Assembly (NCBI GenBank): GCA_947463975.1
Contig: CANHUW010000114.1
Coordinates: forward strand, 1 to 5,234
Source: Bacteroidota bacterium
GTDB lineage: Bacteria > Bacteroidota > Bacteroidia > Chitinophagales > Chitinophagaceae
DNA: 5,234 nt
Direction: 5' to 3'
This document shows, piece after piece, positions 1-5,234 of the stretch. Every line of letters starts with the position of its first letter. Position 1 is the first letter of the stretch. Both the position numbers and the translations under genes were made by a program. Under the pieces are notes generated by a model that was given only the letters and a program-made list of their open reading frames with translations, was not told the DNA's origin and searched no databases.

Positions 1-1683
1 TCGTCACCTACTTGGGTAAAAAATAAATTACAATCTATTGGATTAAGATCCATCAATAATATTGTAGATATCACTAATTATATTTTACATGAAACTGGTC
101 AACCATTGCACGCATTTGACGCATCAGTCATCAAAGACCAACAAGTAGTTGTAAAAACATATCCAACTGGAACAAATTTTGTGAGCTTGGATGGAATAGA
201 AAGAAAATTAACTGCAACCGATTTAATGATTAGTGATTCAGAGAAGCCTATGTGTATTGCAGGGGTGTTTGGTGGATTGAATAGTGGTGTAAAAGATGCT
301 ACGACTTCAATTTTCTTAGAGAGCGCCTGGTTTAATAATGTGAGCATTCGTAAAACTTCTGTACATCATGGTTTAAGAACAGATGCAGCAACGCGTTTTG
401 AAAAAGGGGTGGATATAGATAATACTGTTAAAGTTTTAGAAAGAGCTGCTTTAATGATACAAGATGTTGCAGGTGGAAAAATCGGAAAAGTTGTAGATGT
501 ATACCCCCATCCAGCTACTAAAACTAAAGTGGTATTACCATTGGCATATTTGAAAAAATTAAGTGGTAAGGTTTATCCTACAGAAAAAGTTATTACTATT
601 TTAAAAAGTTTAGGATTTGAATTGCTTCATCAAACTGCTGAAAGTATAGAAGTGGCAGTTCCATATCACAAACCAGATATTAGTATACCAGCTGATATTG
701 TTGAAGAGGTTTTGAGAATAGATGGTTTAGATAATATTGCTATACCAAGTGTGATCACTATGAGTCCATCCATTGATCCATTAGAGCAAAAAGAAAAATT
801 CAAAGATAAAATTGCACAGTATTTGGTGGGAAAGGGTTTCACTGAAATTTTAACCAACTCAATTACCAATAGTAAATATTTTTCTGATGAAAGTTTACAA
901 CATGCTGTAAAGATGTTGAATAATTTGAGCGCAGATTTAGATGTAATGAGGCCTTCTATGTTAGAAACTGGATTAGAAGCAGTGGCTTATAATATTAACA
1001 GAAGAAATCAACAGATCTCCTTCTTTGAAATGGGTAAAGTATATACTGTTCATGCGACAGGTCAATACCAAGAAGGAGAGCAATTGGCTATGTATCTTTC
1101 TGGCAAGCAACACGAAGATGGATGGAGAGAAAAAGGGGTTACCCAAGATTTTTTTGTTGCTAAAGGGATTGCAGAAGCGATTTTAAGTATGATAGGAGTA
1201 GACGAAATAGCTTATCAAACAAAGGATCAGTCTGTTCAAATAATGTATCAATCAAAAGTATTAGGCACCATTGAGGTGGTTAGTGCTAAAAAATTACAAG
1301 CTTTTGATATCAAGCAAGGGGTTGTATATATTCAATTTGATTTGGCTATTTTATTAGAACAATATCAACAACATAAAGTAGTGTACCAAGAAGTCTCTAA
1401 ATATCCTTCTGTAGAAAGAGACTTGGCATTGGTATTGCCTCAGGCAATCACTTTTGAAGCCATTCAAGCATGCATTAAAGCAGCACAATTAACTGCTTTA
1501 TCTACCACCAGAGTTTTTGATGTATTTGAAAGCGATAAATTAGGTCATCAGAAAAAATCTGTGGCTATTAATTTTGTATTTAATGCTTCAGATAAAACAT
1601 TAACTGATACTGAAATAGATGGCATGATGAAAAAGTTAGTAAGTCAATTTGAAAAAAATATTCAAGCAGAATTTAGAAAATAA
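1..1683 (+). CDS. pheT: Phenylalanine--tRNA ligase beta subunit, C-terminal 560 codons (5' partial)
   Basis: PheT is the beta chain of the cytoplasmic alpha2beta2 phenylalanyl-tRNA synthetase, which charges tRNA(Phe) with phenylalanine using ATP. The frame is open from base 1 and ends at TAA 1681-1683. About 240 N-terminal residues (the EMAP-like tRNA-binding domain and the start of the core) are missing, judged against the usual length of about 800. Fragment residues 1-145 are the B3/B4 core, with NNIVDITNY, GQPLHAFD, AGVFGG (about 87-92) and RTDAATRFEKGVD (126-138). The B5 domain spans about 178-248. Its acidic residues D226, D232, E235 and E236 have the spacing of the Mg2+ ligands known in Thermus PheT. 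A catalytic-like core follows, and the C-terminal FDX-ACB anticodon-binding domain begins near residue 462 (SKYPSVERDL at 466-475). No frameshift or internal stop is seen. The next gene begins 15 bases downstream, suggesting cotranscription. The identification is secure. Confidence 0.97.
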   Translation, partial: SSPTWVKNKLQSIGLRSINNIVDITNYILHETGQPLHAFDASVIKDQQVVVKTYPTGTNFVSLDGIERKLTATDLMISDSEKPMCIAGVFGGLNSGVKDATTSIFLESAWFNNVSIRKTSVHHGLRTDAATRFEKGVDIDNTVKVLERAALMIQDVAGGKIGKVVDVYPHPATKTKVVLPLAYLKKLSGKVYPTEKVITILKSLGFELLHQTAESIEVAVPYHKPDISIPADIVEEVLRIDGLDNIAIPSVITMSPSIDPLEQKEKFKDKIAQYLVGKGFTEILTNSITNSKYFSDESLQHAVKMLNNLSADLDVMRPSMLETGLEAVAYNINRRNQQISFFEMGKVYTVHATGQYQEGEQLAMYLSGKQHEDGWREKGVTQDFFVAKGIAEAILSMIGVDEIAYQTKDQSVQIMYQSKVLGTIEVVSAKKLQAFDIKQGVVYIQFDLAILLEQYQQHKVVYQEVSKYPSVERDLALVLPQAITFEAIQACIKAAQLTALSTTRVFDVFESDKLGHQKKSVAINFVFNASDKTLTDTEIDGMMKKLVSQFEKNIQAEFRK

Positions 1684-1698
1684 TACCAACTTTAGTAC

Positions 1699-1986
1699 AT
1701 GGTTAATTTGCAAACATCTTTACAAGCGCTTCAGGATAAACTACAGGTTTTATTAAAAAACTATGCGGCACTAGAAAAAGAAAATCAGCAATTGAAATCT
1801 AAATTGGGACATGCCGAACAGCAAGAGCAAAAATTAGTGGGTCAATTAAAAGAAGCAGAAACCAAATTCGCTGCTGCAGGTTTGCGTTCATCCAATATGG
1901 ATCCTGCTGACAAAGCAAAATTATTGAAGCAGATAGATCAGTACATTAAAGAAATTGATCATTCCATTCAAAATCTTAATCCTTAA
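1699..1986 (+). CDS. Small coiled-coil protein, possible ZapB-like division factor
   Basis: This encodes a 95-residue cytoplasmic protein with no signal peptide, membrane segment or catalytic motif. Residues 4-60 form a long amphipathic, heptad-like helix rich in Gln, Lys, Glu and Leu (for example ALEKENQQLKSKL at 24-36). A break at about 60-70 (GLRSSNMDPAD) is followed by a second helix (KLLKQIDQYIKEIDHSIQNL). The size and almost all-helical composition resemble ZapB, the short coiled-coil partner of ZapA in enterobacteria. The gene sits directly before zapA, with 10 bases between stop and start, and 15 bases after pheT, so it is probably in the same operon. The ATG at 1699 is the first in frame after the pheT stop. 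Low-complexity coiled coils look alike by chance, so a role in FtsZ-ring organisation is inferred from position. The gene being real is well supported; the function is not. Confidence 0.85.
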   Translation: MVNLQTSLQALQDKLQVLLKNYAALEKENQQLKSKLGHAEQQEQKLVGQLKEAETKFAAAGLRSSNMDPADKAKLLKQIDQYIKEIDHSIQNLNP

Positions 1987-1996
1987 TTACCCCGCC

Positions 1997-2299
1997 ATGT
2001 CTAATCAAGAAGAAATGATTCCGGTAAATATTACCATCGCCGATAGAACCTATAGGGTAAAAGTGGCTCCGAAAGACGAAGAAGCGGTGAGAAAGACGGC
2101 AGCCATCATCAACCAAAAAATGGTCGAATTTAAGGGTGCCTATGCGGGTAAAGACATGCAAGACTATATTTCCATGGTGCTTTTATGGTTTGCCACCGAG
2201 CAGCAGCAGTCTGGACAGAATCTATATGAGCTAGAAAACGTTCAAAATCAAATAGAAACGTTAAAAAATAGCATCGAAAGGGCCATTTCTGGCACTTAA
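1997..2299 (+). CDS. zapA: Cell division protein ZapA
   Basis: ZapA binds FtsZ and promotes bundling of its protofilaments at the division septum in the cytoplasm. The 100-residue product matches the family layout. An N-terminal beta-rich head contains VNITIADRTYRVKVAP (10-25). The conserved helix DEEAVRKTAAIINQKM (27-42) follows, then KDMQDYISMVLLWFATE (52-68), and a C-terminal coiled coil (about 75-97) used for dimer and tetramer formation. I chose ATG 1997 although the frame is open to an ATG at 1955. The longer form would overlap the preceding gene by 32 bases and add 14 residues that do not look like ZapA. The start is 10 bases after the upstream stop, supporting a pheT-coiled coil-zapA transcript. 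No terminator is visible after the TAA at 2297-2299, so read-through into rny is possible. Confidence 0.93.
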   Translation: MSNQEEMIPVNITIADRTYRVKVAPKDEEAVRKTAAIINQKMVEFKGAYAGKDMQDYISMVLLWFATEQQQSGQNLYELENVQNQIETLKNSIERAISGT

Positions 2300-2303
2300 T
2301 CCC

Positions 2304-2352
2304 TCCCGTCATTACCAATTTGATTATTAATTGATTATCTTCGTTCCCGTCA
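2304..2352. repeat. Pair of 8-base direct repeats TCCCGTCA
   Basis: TCCCGTCA occurs at 2304-2311 and again at 2345-2352, 41 bases apart start to start, both in the zapA-rny gap. The second copy lies in the loop and right arm of the small hairpin at 2340-2356. No function is known. Two copies of an 8-mer within 98 bases could be a regulator site or chance. Confidence 0.4.
2336..2343 (+). promoter_or_regulatory. Possible -7 promoter element for rny
   Basis: TATCTTCG matches the Bacteroidota -7 consensus TAnnTTTG at all but one fixed position. It lies 54 bases before the rny ATG. The -33 side is weak: at the expected spacing of about 20 bases only TTAC (2312-2315) is found, and the nearer TTTG (2319-2322) is only 13 bases away. 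It may be a weak promoter, or rny may depend on read-through from the pheT-zapA transcript. Confidence 0.3.
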
Positions 2353-2356
2353 CGAA
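2340..2356 (+). other. Small hairpin in the rny leader region
   Basis: TTCGT (2340-2344) pairs with ACGAA (2352-2356) around a 7-base loop TCCCGTC. The stem is only five base pairs and no T-run follows directly, so it is not a typical intrinsic terminator. It overlaps the possible -7 element of rny. It could be a leader structure, an operator or chance. Confidence 0.3.
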
Positions 2357-2397
2357 AAGGGGCAGTATGTATTTTTTAAATCATCAAGACTTTAACA

Positions 2398-3963
2398 ATG
2401 GACCAATCAATATTATTTATCATCATAGGAGCCTCTTCTTTAGTAGGGGGTCTCATAGTAGGCAAACTGGTTTTTGCCAGAAATACTAAAAAGCAAGTAG
2501 AGGAAGCAGAATCACAAGCAGCAAATATTTTAAAAGAAGCTGAACTAAGAGCGGAGACCATTAAAAAAGAGAAGCAATTAGAAGCGAAAGAGCGTTTTGT
2601 TCAATTAAAAGCCGATCACGAAAGAGAAATCTTAGAGCGTAATAAAAAAATTGGTGAAGCAGAGAACCGCATTAAGCAAAACGAGCTGAATATCAATCAA
2701 AAAACGGTTGCTTTAGACAAGCAAATCAAAGAGAATGATGTTATCAAAGAAAAATTAAATCGTGAAATTGATGTTGTCAATCTAAAGCGCACTGAATTAG
2801 AAAAACATCAAGAAGAGCATATTCGCAGATTGGAAAAAATTGCCAACCTGAGCGCTGAAGACGCAAAGCAACAATTAATTGAGAGTTTAAAACATGAGGC
2901 GCAAACTCAAGCCCTTTCTTTACAACAGGATATCATTGAGGAGGCTAAACAGAAAGCGAATAAAGAAGCACGTAAGATTATCATCCAATCTATTCAAAGA
3001 ACTGCTGCAGAAGTAGCAATAGAAAACACGGTGACTGTTTTCAACCTAGAGTCTGACGAAATGAAAGGTCAGATTATTGGTAGAGAAGGTCGTAATATTC
3101 GTGCTATTGAAGCGGCTACTGGTGTTGACTTAATTGTAGACGATACTCCAGAAGCTATCTTATTGTCTTCATTCGATCCATTGCGTCGTGAGATTGCTCG
3201 TTTGAGTTTACAAAGATTAGTGGCAGATGGTCGTATCCACCCTGCAAGAATTGAAGAAGTGGTAGATAAAACAAGACGCCAATTAGAAGAGCAAATTGCA
3301 GAGATTGGTGAAAGAACAGTAATCGAATTAGGTATTCATGGTTTACATAAAGAATTGATTAGAATTATCGGTAAAATGAGATTCAGATCTTCTTATGGAC
3401 AGAACTTATTAATGCACTCTAGGGAAACCGCTAATTTGTGTGGTATCATGGCGGCAGAATTAGGTTTGAATCCTAAATTGGCTAAGAGAGCAGGTTTATT
3501 ACATGATATTGGTAAGGTACCGGACGAAGAGACAGAATTGAGCCACGCATTATTAGGGGCTAAATTGGCTGAGAAATATGGCGAGAATCCAGCAGTAGTG
3601 AATGCTATTGGTGCTCACCACGACGAAATGGAAATGCAATATGTAATTTCTCCTATTATCCAGGCTTGTGACGCTATTAGCGGTGCTAGACCAGGTGCAA
3701 GAAGAGAGATTATGCAGCAATATATTCAGAGAATCAAGGATTTAGAGAATTTGGCGATGAATTATCAAGGGGTAGAAAAGGCTTATGCTATTCAGGCAGG
3801 TAGAGAATTAAGGGTAATTGTAGAGGCAGAAAAAGTAACCGATCAGTCATCTGATCAGTTAAGCTTTGAAATTGCTCAGAAAATTCAGACCGAAATGACC
3901 TATCCTGGACAGATTAAAGTGACTGTAATTCGCGAAAAACGCGCTGTAAACATCGCTAGATAG
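2398..3963 (+). CDS. rny: Ribonuclease Y
   Basis: RNase Y is a membrane-anchored endoribonuclease that starts mRNA decay. The 521-residue length is normal for the family. Residues 4-27 form the hydrophobic N-terminal anchor (SILFIIIGASSLVGG). Residues of about 30-200 form a long charged coiled coil for oligomerisation. The KH RNA-binding domain follows, with the signature IIGREGRNIRAIE (226-238). The HD domain holds the metal and catalytic residues: H340 in NLLMHS, H369-D370 in LLHDIGKV, the HHDE run 407-410, and D425 in CDAISGARPGARRE. The C-terminus VTVIREKRAVNIAR is typical. ATG 2398 gives a correctly placed membrane anchor and no extra N-terminal sequence. The stop is TAG 3961-3963. It is separated from zapA by 98 bases and may have its own weak promoter. 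All expected motifs are present and the frame is intact. Confidence 0.97.
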   Translation: MDQSILFIIIGASSLVGGLIVGKLVFARNTKKQVEEAESQAANILKEAELRAETIKKEKQLEAKERFVQLKADHEREILERNKKIGEAENRIKQNELNINQKTVALDKQIKENDVIKEKLNREIDVVNLKRTELEKHQEEHIRRLEKIANLSAEDAKQQLIESLKHEAQTQALSLQQDIIEEAKQKANKEARKIIIQSIQRTAAEVAIENTVTVFNLESDEMKGQIIGREGRNIRAIEAATGVDLIVDDTPEAILLSSFDPLRREIARLSLQRLVADGRIHPARIEEVVDKTRRQLEEQIAEIGERTVIELGIHGLHKELIRIIGKMRFRSSYGQNLLMHSRETANLCGIMAAELGLNPKLAKRAGLLHDIGKVPDEETELSHALLGAKLAEKYGENPAVVNAIGAHHDEMEMQYVISPIIQACDAISGARPGARREIMQQYIQRIKDLENLAMNYQGVEKAYAIQAGRELRVIVEAEKVTDQSSDQLSFEIAQKIQTEMTYPGQIKVTVIREKRAVNIAR

Positions 3964-3996
3964 TCTAAAATGGCTCTCGAAAGCCCTGAATTTAAT

Positions 3997-4018
3997 ATTT
4001 GGATCAAATAATTTGGAT
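3997..4018. repeat. 8-base direct repeat ATTTGGAT upstream of rplS, with an overlapping inverted repeat
   Basis: ATTTGGAT occurs at 3997-4004 and 4011-4018. The first copy also begins an inverted repeat, ATTTG-GAT-CAAAT (3997-4009). The second copy contains the proposed -33 TTTG of the rplS promoter (4012-4015). The arrangement could be an upstream binding site or a duplicated -33 element. This is visible in the sequence, but the function is inferred. Confidence 0.4.
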
Positions 4019-4043
4019 AATAGCAAGGGTAACCCTACCTTTG
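4012..4043 (+). promoter_or_regulatory. Bacteroidota-type promoter for rplS
   Basis: TTTG (4012-4015) and TACCTTTG (4036-4043) match the Bacteroidota primary sigma-factor consensus TTTG / TAnnTTTG at every fixed position, with a 20-base spacer. Transcription would start a few bases after 4043, leaving a leader of roughly 15-20 bases before the rplS ATG at 4066. A strong promoter is expected for a ribosomal protein gene. The spacer contains the palindrome at 4026-4036. Confidence 0.75.
4026..4036. promoter_or_regulatory. Palindrome in the rplS promoter spacer
   Basis: AGGGT-A-ACCCT is a perfect 5+1+5 inverted repeat that ends on the first base of the -7 element. Its position between the -33 and -7 boxes suits an operator, but it is short and may be chance. 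No regulator can be named. Confidence 0.3.
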
Positions 4044-4065
4044 CCGTCCGCAAAAAACAAGAATT

Positions 4066-4416
4066 ATGAGCGCAGCAGTAAAGTTTGTACACGAGCAATT
4101 AACAGCAAAAAAAGAGTATCCAGCATTCAAGGCTGGTGATAATATTACCGTAAACTACAAGATTGTAGAGGGGGGTAAAGAGCGTATCCAGTCTTTCCGT
4201 GGTGATGTAATCAAATCACAAGGAAATGGCGCTACAGCTTCTTTCACCGTTCGTAAAATCTCTGATGGTGTAGGTGTGGAGCGTTTGTTCCCTTTCTTAT
4301 CTCCAAACATAGATTCTATCGTATTGAACAAGTCTGGTAAAGTACGTCGTGCTAAATTGTACTACTTACGCGAAAGAAGTGGTAAAAGCGCTCGTATTAA
4401 AGAAAAAAGATTCTAA
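4066..4416 (+). CDS. rplS: 50S ribosomal protein L19 (bL19)
   Basis: L19 is a structural protein of the large ribosomal subunit located at the 30S-50S interface. The 116-residue product is the usual family length (115 in E. coli) and shows the conserved blocks: GDNITVNYKIVEGGKERIQSF (24-44, an SH3-like beta barrel), FTVRKISDGVGVERLFPF (60-77), SPNIDSI (79-85), and the basic tail KVRRAKLYYLRERSGK with the end RIKEKRF. Arginine is written mostly as CGT, unlike pheT, where AGA dominates; this fits codon choice in a highly expressed gene. ATG 4066 gives the normal N-terminus after a short A-rich leader without a clear Shine-Dalgarno site. A consensus promoter lies just upstream and a strong terminator just downstream, so it is probably a single-gene transcript. 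The common rpsP-rimM-trmD-rplS neighbourhood is not present here. Confidence 0.98.
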   Translation: MSAAVKFVHEQLTAKKEYPAFKAGDNITVNYKIVEGGKERIQSFRGDVIKSQGNGATASFTVRKISDGVGVERLFPFLSPNIDSIVLNKSGKVRRAKLYYLRERSGKSARIKEKRF

Positions 4417-4434
4417 TACAGTAAGAATATATTT

Positions 4435-4465
4435 AAAAAGCAGCCCTTTGAGGCTGCTTTTTTTT
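4435..4465 (+). terminator. Rho-independent terminator after rplS
   Basis: GCAGCC (4440-4445) pairs with GGCTGC (4452-4457) around a 6-base loop CTTTGA. Five A residues upstream (4435-4439) can extend the stem into the run of eight T residues at 4458-4465. It begins 18 bases after the rplS stop and is a textbook intrinsic terminator. Confidence 0.93.
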
Positions 4466-4496
4466 GTCTTTTAATTACCGATTTACCGTACCTTTA
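4463..4496 (+). promoter_or_regulatory. Probable promoter for tatA (and gatA)
   Basis: TACCTTTA (4489-4496) matches the Bacteroidota -7 consensus TAnnTTTG except for the last base. TTTG at 4463-4466 is a possible -33 element with a 22-base spacer, slightly long, and it overlaps the T-run of the rplS terminator. A promoter is expected here because the terminator isolates tatA from rplS. The leader to ATG 4516 would be about 15 bases. Confidence 0.5.
4475..4488. repeat. Tandem TTACCG repeat in the tatA promoter spacer
   Basis: TTACCG occurs at 4475-4480 and 4483-4488 with an 8-base period, followed at once by the TACC that opens the -7 element. It may be a regulator site or a small duplication. 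No function is known. Confidence 0.35.
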
Positions 4497-4515
4497 ATAT
4501 TCTAAATTTATTACC

Positions 4516-4704
4516 ATGGGCAACTTAGGATTTCAAGAATTATTAATTATTGGTGTTGTTATTTTAGTAATGTTCGGTGGAAGAAAAATACCTGAATTTA
4601 TGAAAGGATTGGGTAAGGGTATTCGCGAATTCAACGATGCAAAAAATAACGTAAAAAAAGAAATCGAAGACGGCATTAAAGAAAAAGACGAGAAGTCTGC
4701 TTAA
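4516..4704 (+). CDS. tatA: Sec-independent protein translocase subunit TatA
   Basis: TatA oligomerises in the inner membrane to form the channel-like part of the twin-arginine pathway, which exports folded proteins. The 62-residue product is short but within the family range. It has a polar residue early in the membrane helix (E8), a transmembrane segment at about 7-20 (LLIIGVVILVMF), the hinge FGGRKIPEF (20-28), an amphipathic helix (about 25-42, MKGLGKGIREFNDAK), and a charged Lys/Glu-rich cytoplasmic tail. TatB is related, but it is usually longer and has a different amphipathic region, so TatA/E is the better call. No tatC is in the window. It follows the rplS terminator, has a probable promoter of its own, and ends 11 bases before the proposed gatA start, so the two may be cotranscribed. 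Confidence 0.93.
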   Translation: MGNLGFQELLIIGVVILVMFGGRKIPEFMKGLGKGIREFNDAKNNVKKEIEDGIKEKDEKSA

Positions 4705-4715
4705 AAATTTAGGCT

Positions 4716-5234
4716 TTGTTTCTTTTCAAAAACATTAATGAATACCAAGCTGCACTTATAGCTGGTGAACAAACCTGTGTTCAAGCAGTACAATATTATC
4801 TAGATCAAATTAACAAGCATCAACATCTCCATGCATACTTAGAGGTATTTGCAGAGGATGCATTAGCGCGGGCCAAAGAATTAGACCTGGTTTCCGAAAA
4901 AAAACAATTAGTAGGTAAACTGCATGGTGTTGTTATTGGCATTAAGGATGTACTTTGTTACAAAGACCATCATGTAAGTGCCGCATCTAAAATCTTGGAA
5001 AATTATATTGCAGTATATTCTGCAACGGCTATTGAAAAATTATTAGCAGAGGGAGCGATTATTATTGGTCGTCAAAACTGTGATGAATTTGCGATGGGCA
5101 GTAGCAATGAAAATTCTGCTTATGGTCCAGTAAAGAATGCAATGAATACAGCCTTGGTTCCCGGAGGGTCCTCTGGTGGATCAGCGGTGGCGGTGCAAGC
5201 TGGTTTATGTATGGTAAGCCTTGGCTCAGATACA
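4716..5234 (+). CDS. gatA: Glutamyl-tRNA(Gln)/aspartyl-tRNA(Asn) amidotransferase subunit A (3' partial, TTG start)
   Basis: GatA is the amidase subunit of GatCAB. It releases ammonia from glutamine so that misacylated Glu-tRNA(Gln) or Asp-tRNA(Asn) can be amidated. The frame holds 173 codons to the window edge. Amidase-signature features are the catalytic Lys in GVVIGIKDV (K77), RQNCDEFAMGSSNENSAYGP (119-138) and PGGSSGGSA (149-157), whose first Ser (S152) is the likely cis-Ser. The nucleophilic Ser of the following GGS motif should fall just beyond the window. The frame has no ATG before codon 127, and a TAG at 4710 limits extension. TTG 4716 gives an N-terminus MFLFKNINEYQAAL that reads like the GatA family, and K77/S152 keep the 75-residue spacing of K79/S154 in Staphylococcus GatA. 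ATT 4734 is a less likely alternative. It may be cotranscribed with tatA. The product is secure; the start is moderately so. Confidence 0.92.
   Translation, partial: MFLFKNINEYQAALIAGEQTCVQAVQYYLDQINKHQHLHAYLEVFAEDALARAKELDLVSEKKQLVGKLHGVVIGIKDVLCYKDHHVSAASKILENYIAVYSATAIEKLLAEGAIIIGRQNCDEFAMGSSNENSAYGPVKNAMNTALVPGGSSGGSAVAVQAGLCMVSLGSDT

Noticed and set aside
99..347. 82-codon minus-strand open frame inside pheT
   Set aside because: It is antisense to a strongly conserved part of pheT, and its product has no recognisable motif. It is a shadow frame.
666..869. 67-codon minus-strand open frame inside pheT
   Set aside because: It lies fully within the conserved B5 and core coding region of pheT on the other strand, with no supporting signal.
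1955..1996. Upstream ATG giving a 14-residue longer ZapA
   Set aside because: It would overlap the previous gene by 32 bases and add a hydrophobic stretch not typical of ZapA. ATG 1997 fits the family start.
2130..2318. 62-codon minus-strand open frame over the end of zapA
   Set aside because: It is antisense to zapA coding sequence, with no known family features.
2300..2397. 6S RNA gene (ssrS) after zapA, as in Proteobacteria
   Set aside because: The gap is only 98 bases and lacks the long rod-like pairing with a central bubble expected of 6S RNA.
3972..3985. Possible terminator hairpin just after rny
   Set aside because: The GGCT/AGCC stem has four base pairs and no T-run follows, so it does not meet the form of an intrinsic terminator.
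3859..4098. 79-codon minus-strand open frame across the rny end and rplS start
   Set aside because: It overlaps two clear genes and the rplS promoter, and its product has no recognisable motif.
4738..4761. ATG 4738 as the gatA start
   Set aside because: It is out of frame with GatA and meets TAG after seven codons. The GatA reading frame continues uninterrupted upstream to 4713.

Overview
The window looks like ordinary housekeeping chromosome from a member of the Bacteroidota, most likely a Chitinophagales or Sphingobacteriales-type lineage. Three observations point there. The DNA is AT-rich with A-rich leaders instead of clear Shine-Dalgarno sites. Promoter-like sites fit the Bacteroidota -33 TTTG / -7 TAnnTTTG pattern. 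The gene order pheT - small coiled-coil gene - zapA - rny is one I associate with this phylum. The placement is an inference from gene content and was not confirmed by a search. All genes lie on the plus strand.

Layout: (1) Bases 1-1683 hold the C-terminal 560 codons of pheT (phenylalanyl-tRNA synthetase beta chain), with the N-terminus lying before the window. (2) Bases 1699-1986 encode a 95-residue coiled-coil protein that resembles ZapB in size and position. (3) Bases 1997-2299 encode ZapA, a regulator of FtsZ assembly. These three genes are separated by only 15 and 10 bases and probably form one transcript. (4) A 98-base gap carries a possible weak promoter and a small hairpin. (5) Bases 2398-3963 encode complete RNase Y (membrane anchor, coiled coil, KH, HD). 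(6) A 102-base gap holds the best promoter in the window, followed by rplS (ribosomal protein L19) at 4066-4416 and a strong intrinsic terminator at 4435-4465. (7) A second promoter-like site precedes tatA (4516-4704). (8) gatA (amidase subunit of the Glu-tRNA(Gln)/Asp-tRNA(Asn) amidotransferase) follows 11 bases later, has no usable ATG, probably starts at TTG 4716, and runs off the end of the window.

Functionally, the segment combines translation (PheT, L19, GatA), cell division (ZapA and the coiled-coil partner candidate), mRNA turnover (RNase Y) and protein export (TatA). I see no mobile element, CRISPR array, tRNA or rRNA, toxin-antitoxin pair, defence system or pseudogene. No gene-free stretch exceeds 300 bases. 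I do not see a convincing undescribed system. The points most worth checking are the non-ATG start of gatA, the uncharacterised ZapB-like gene, and the repeat and palindrome structure within the rplS and tatA promoter regions.
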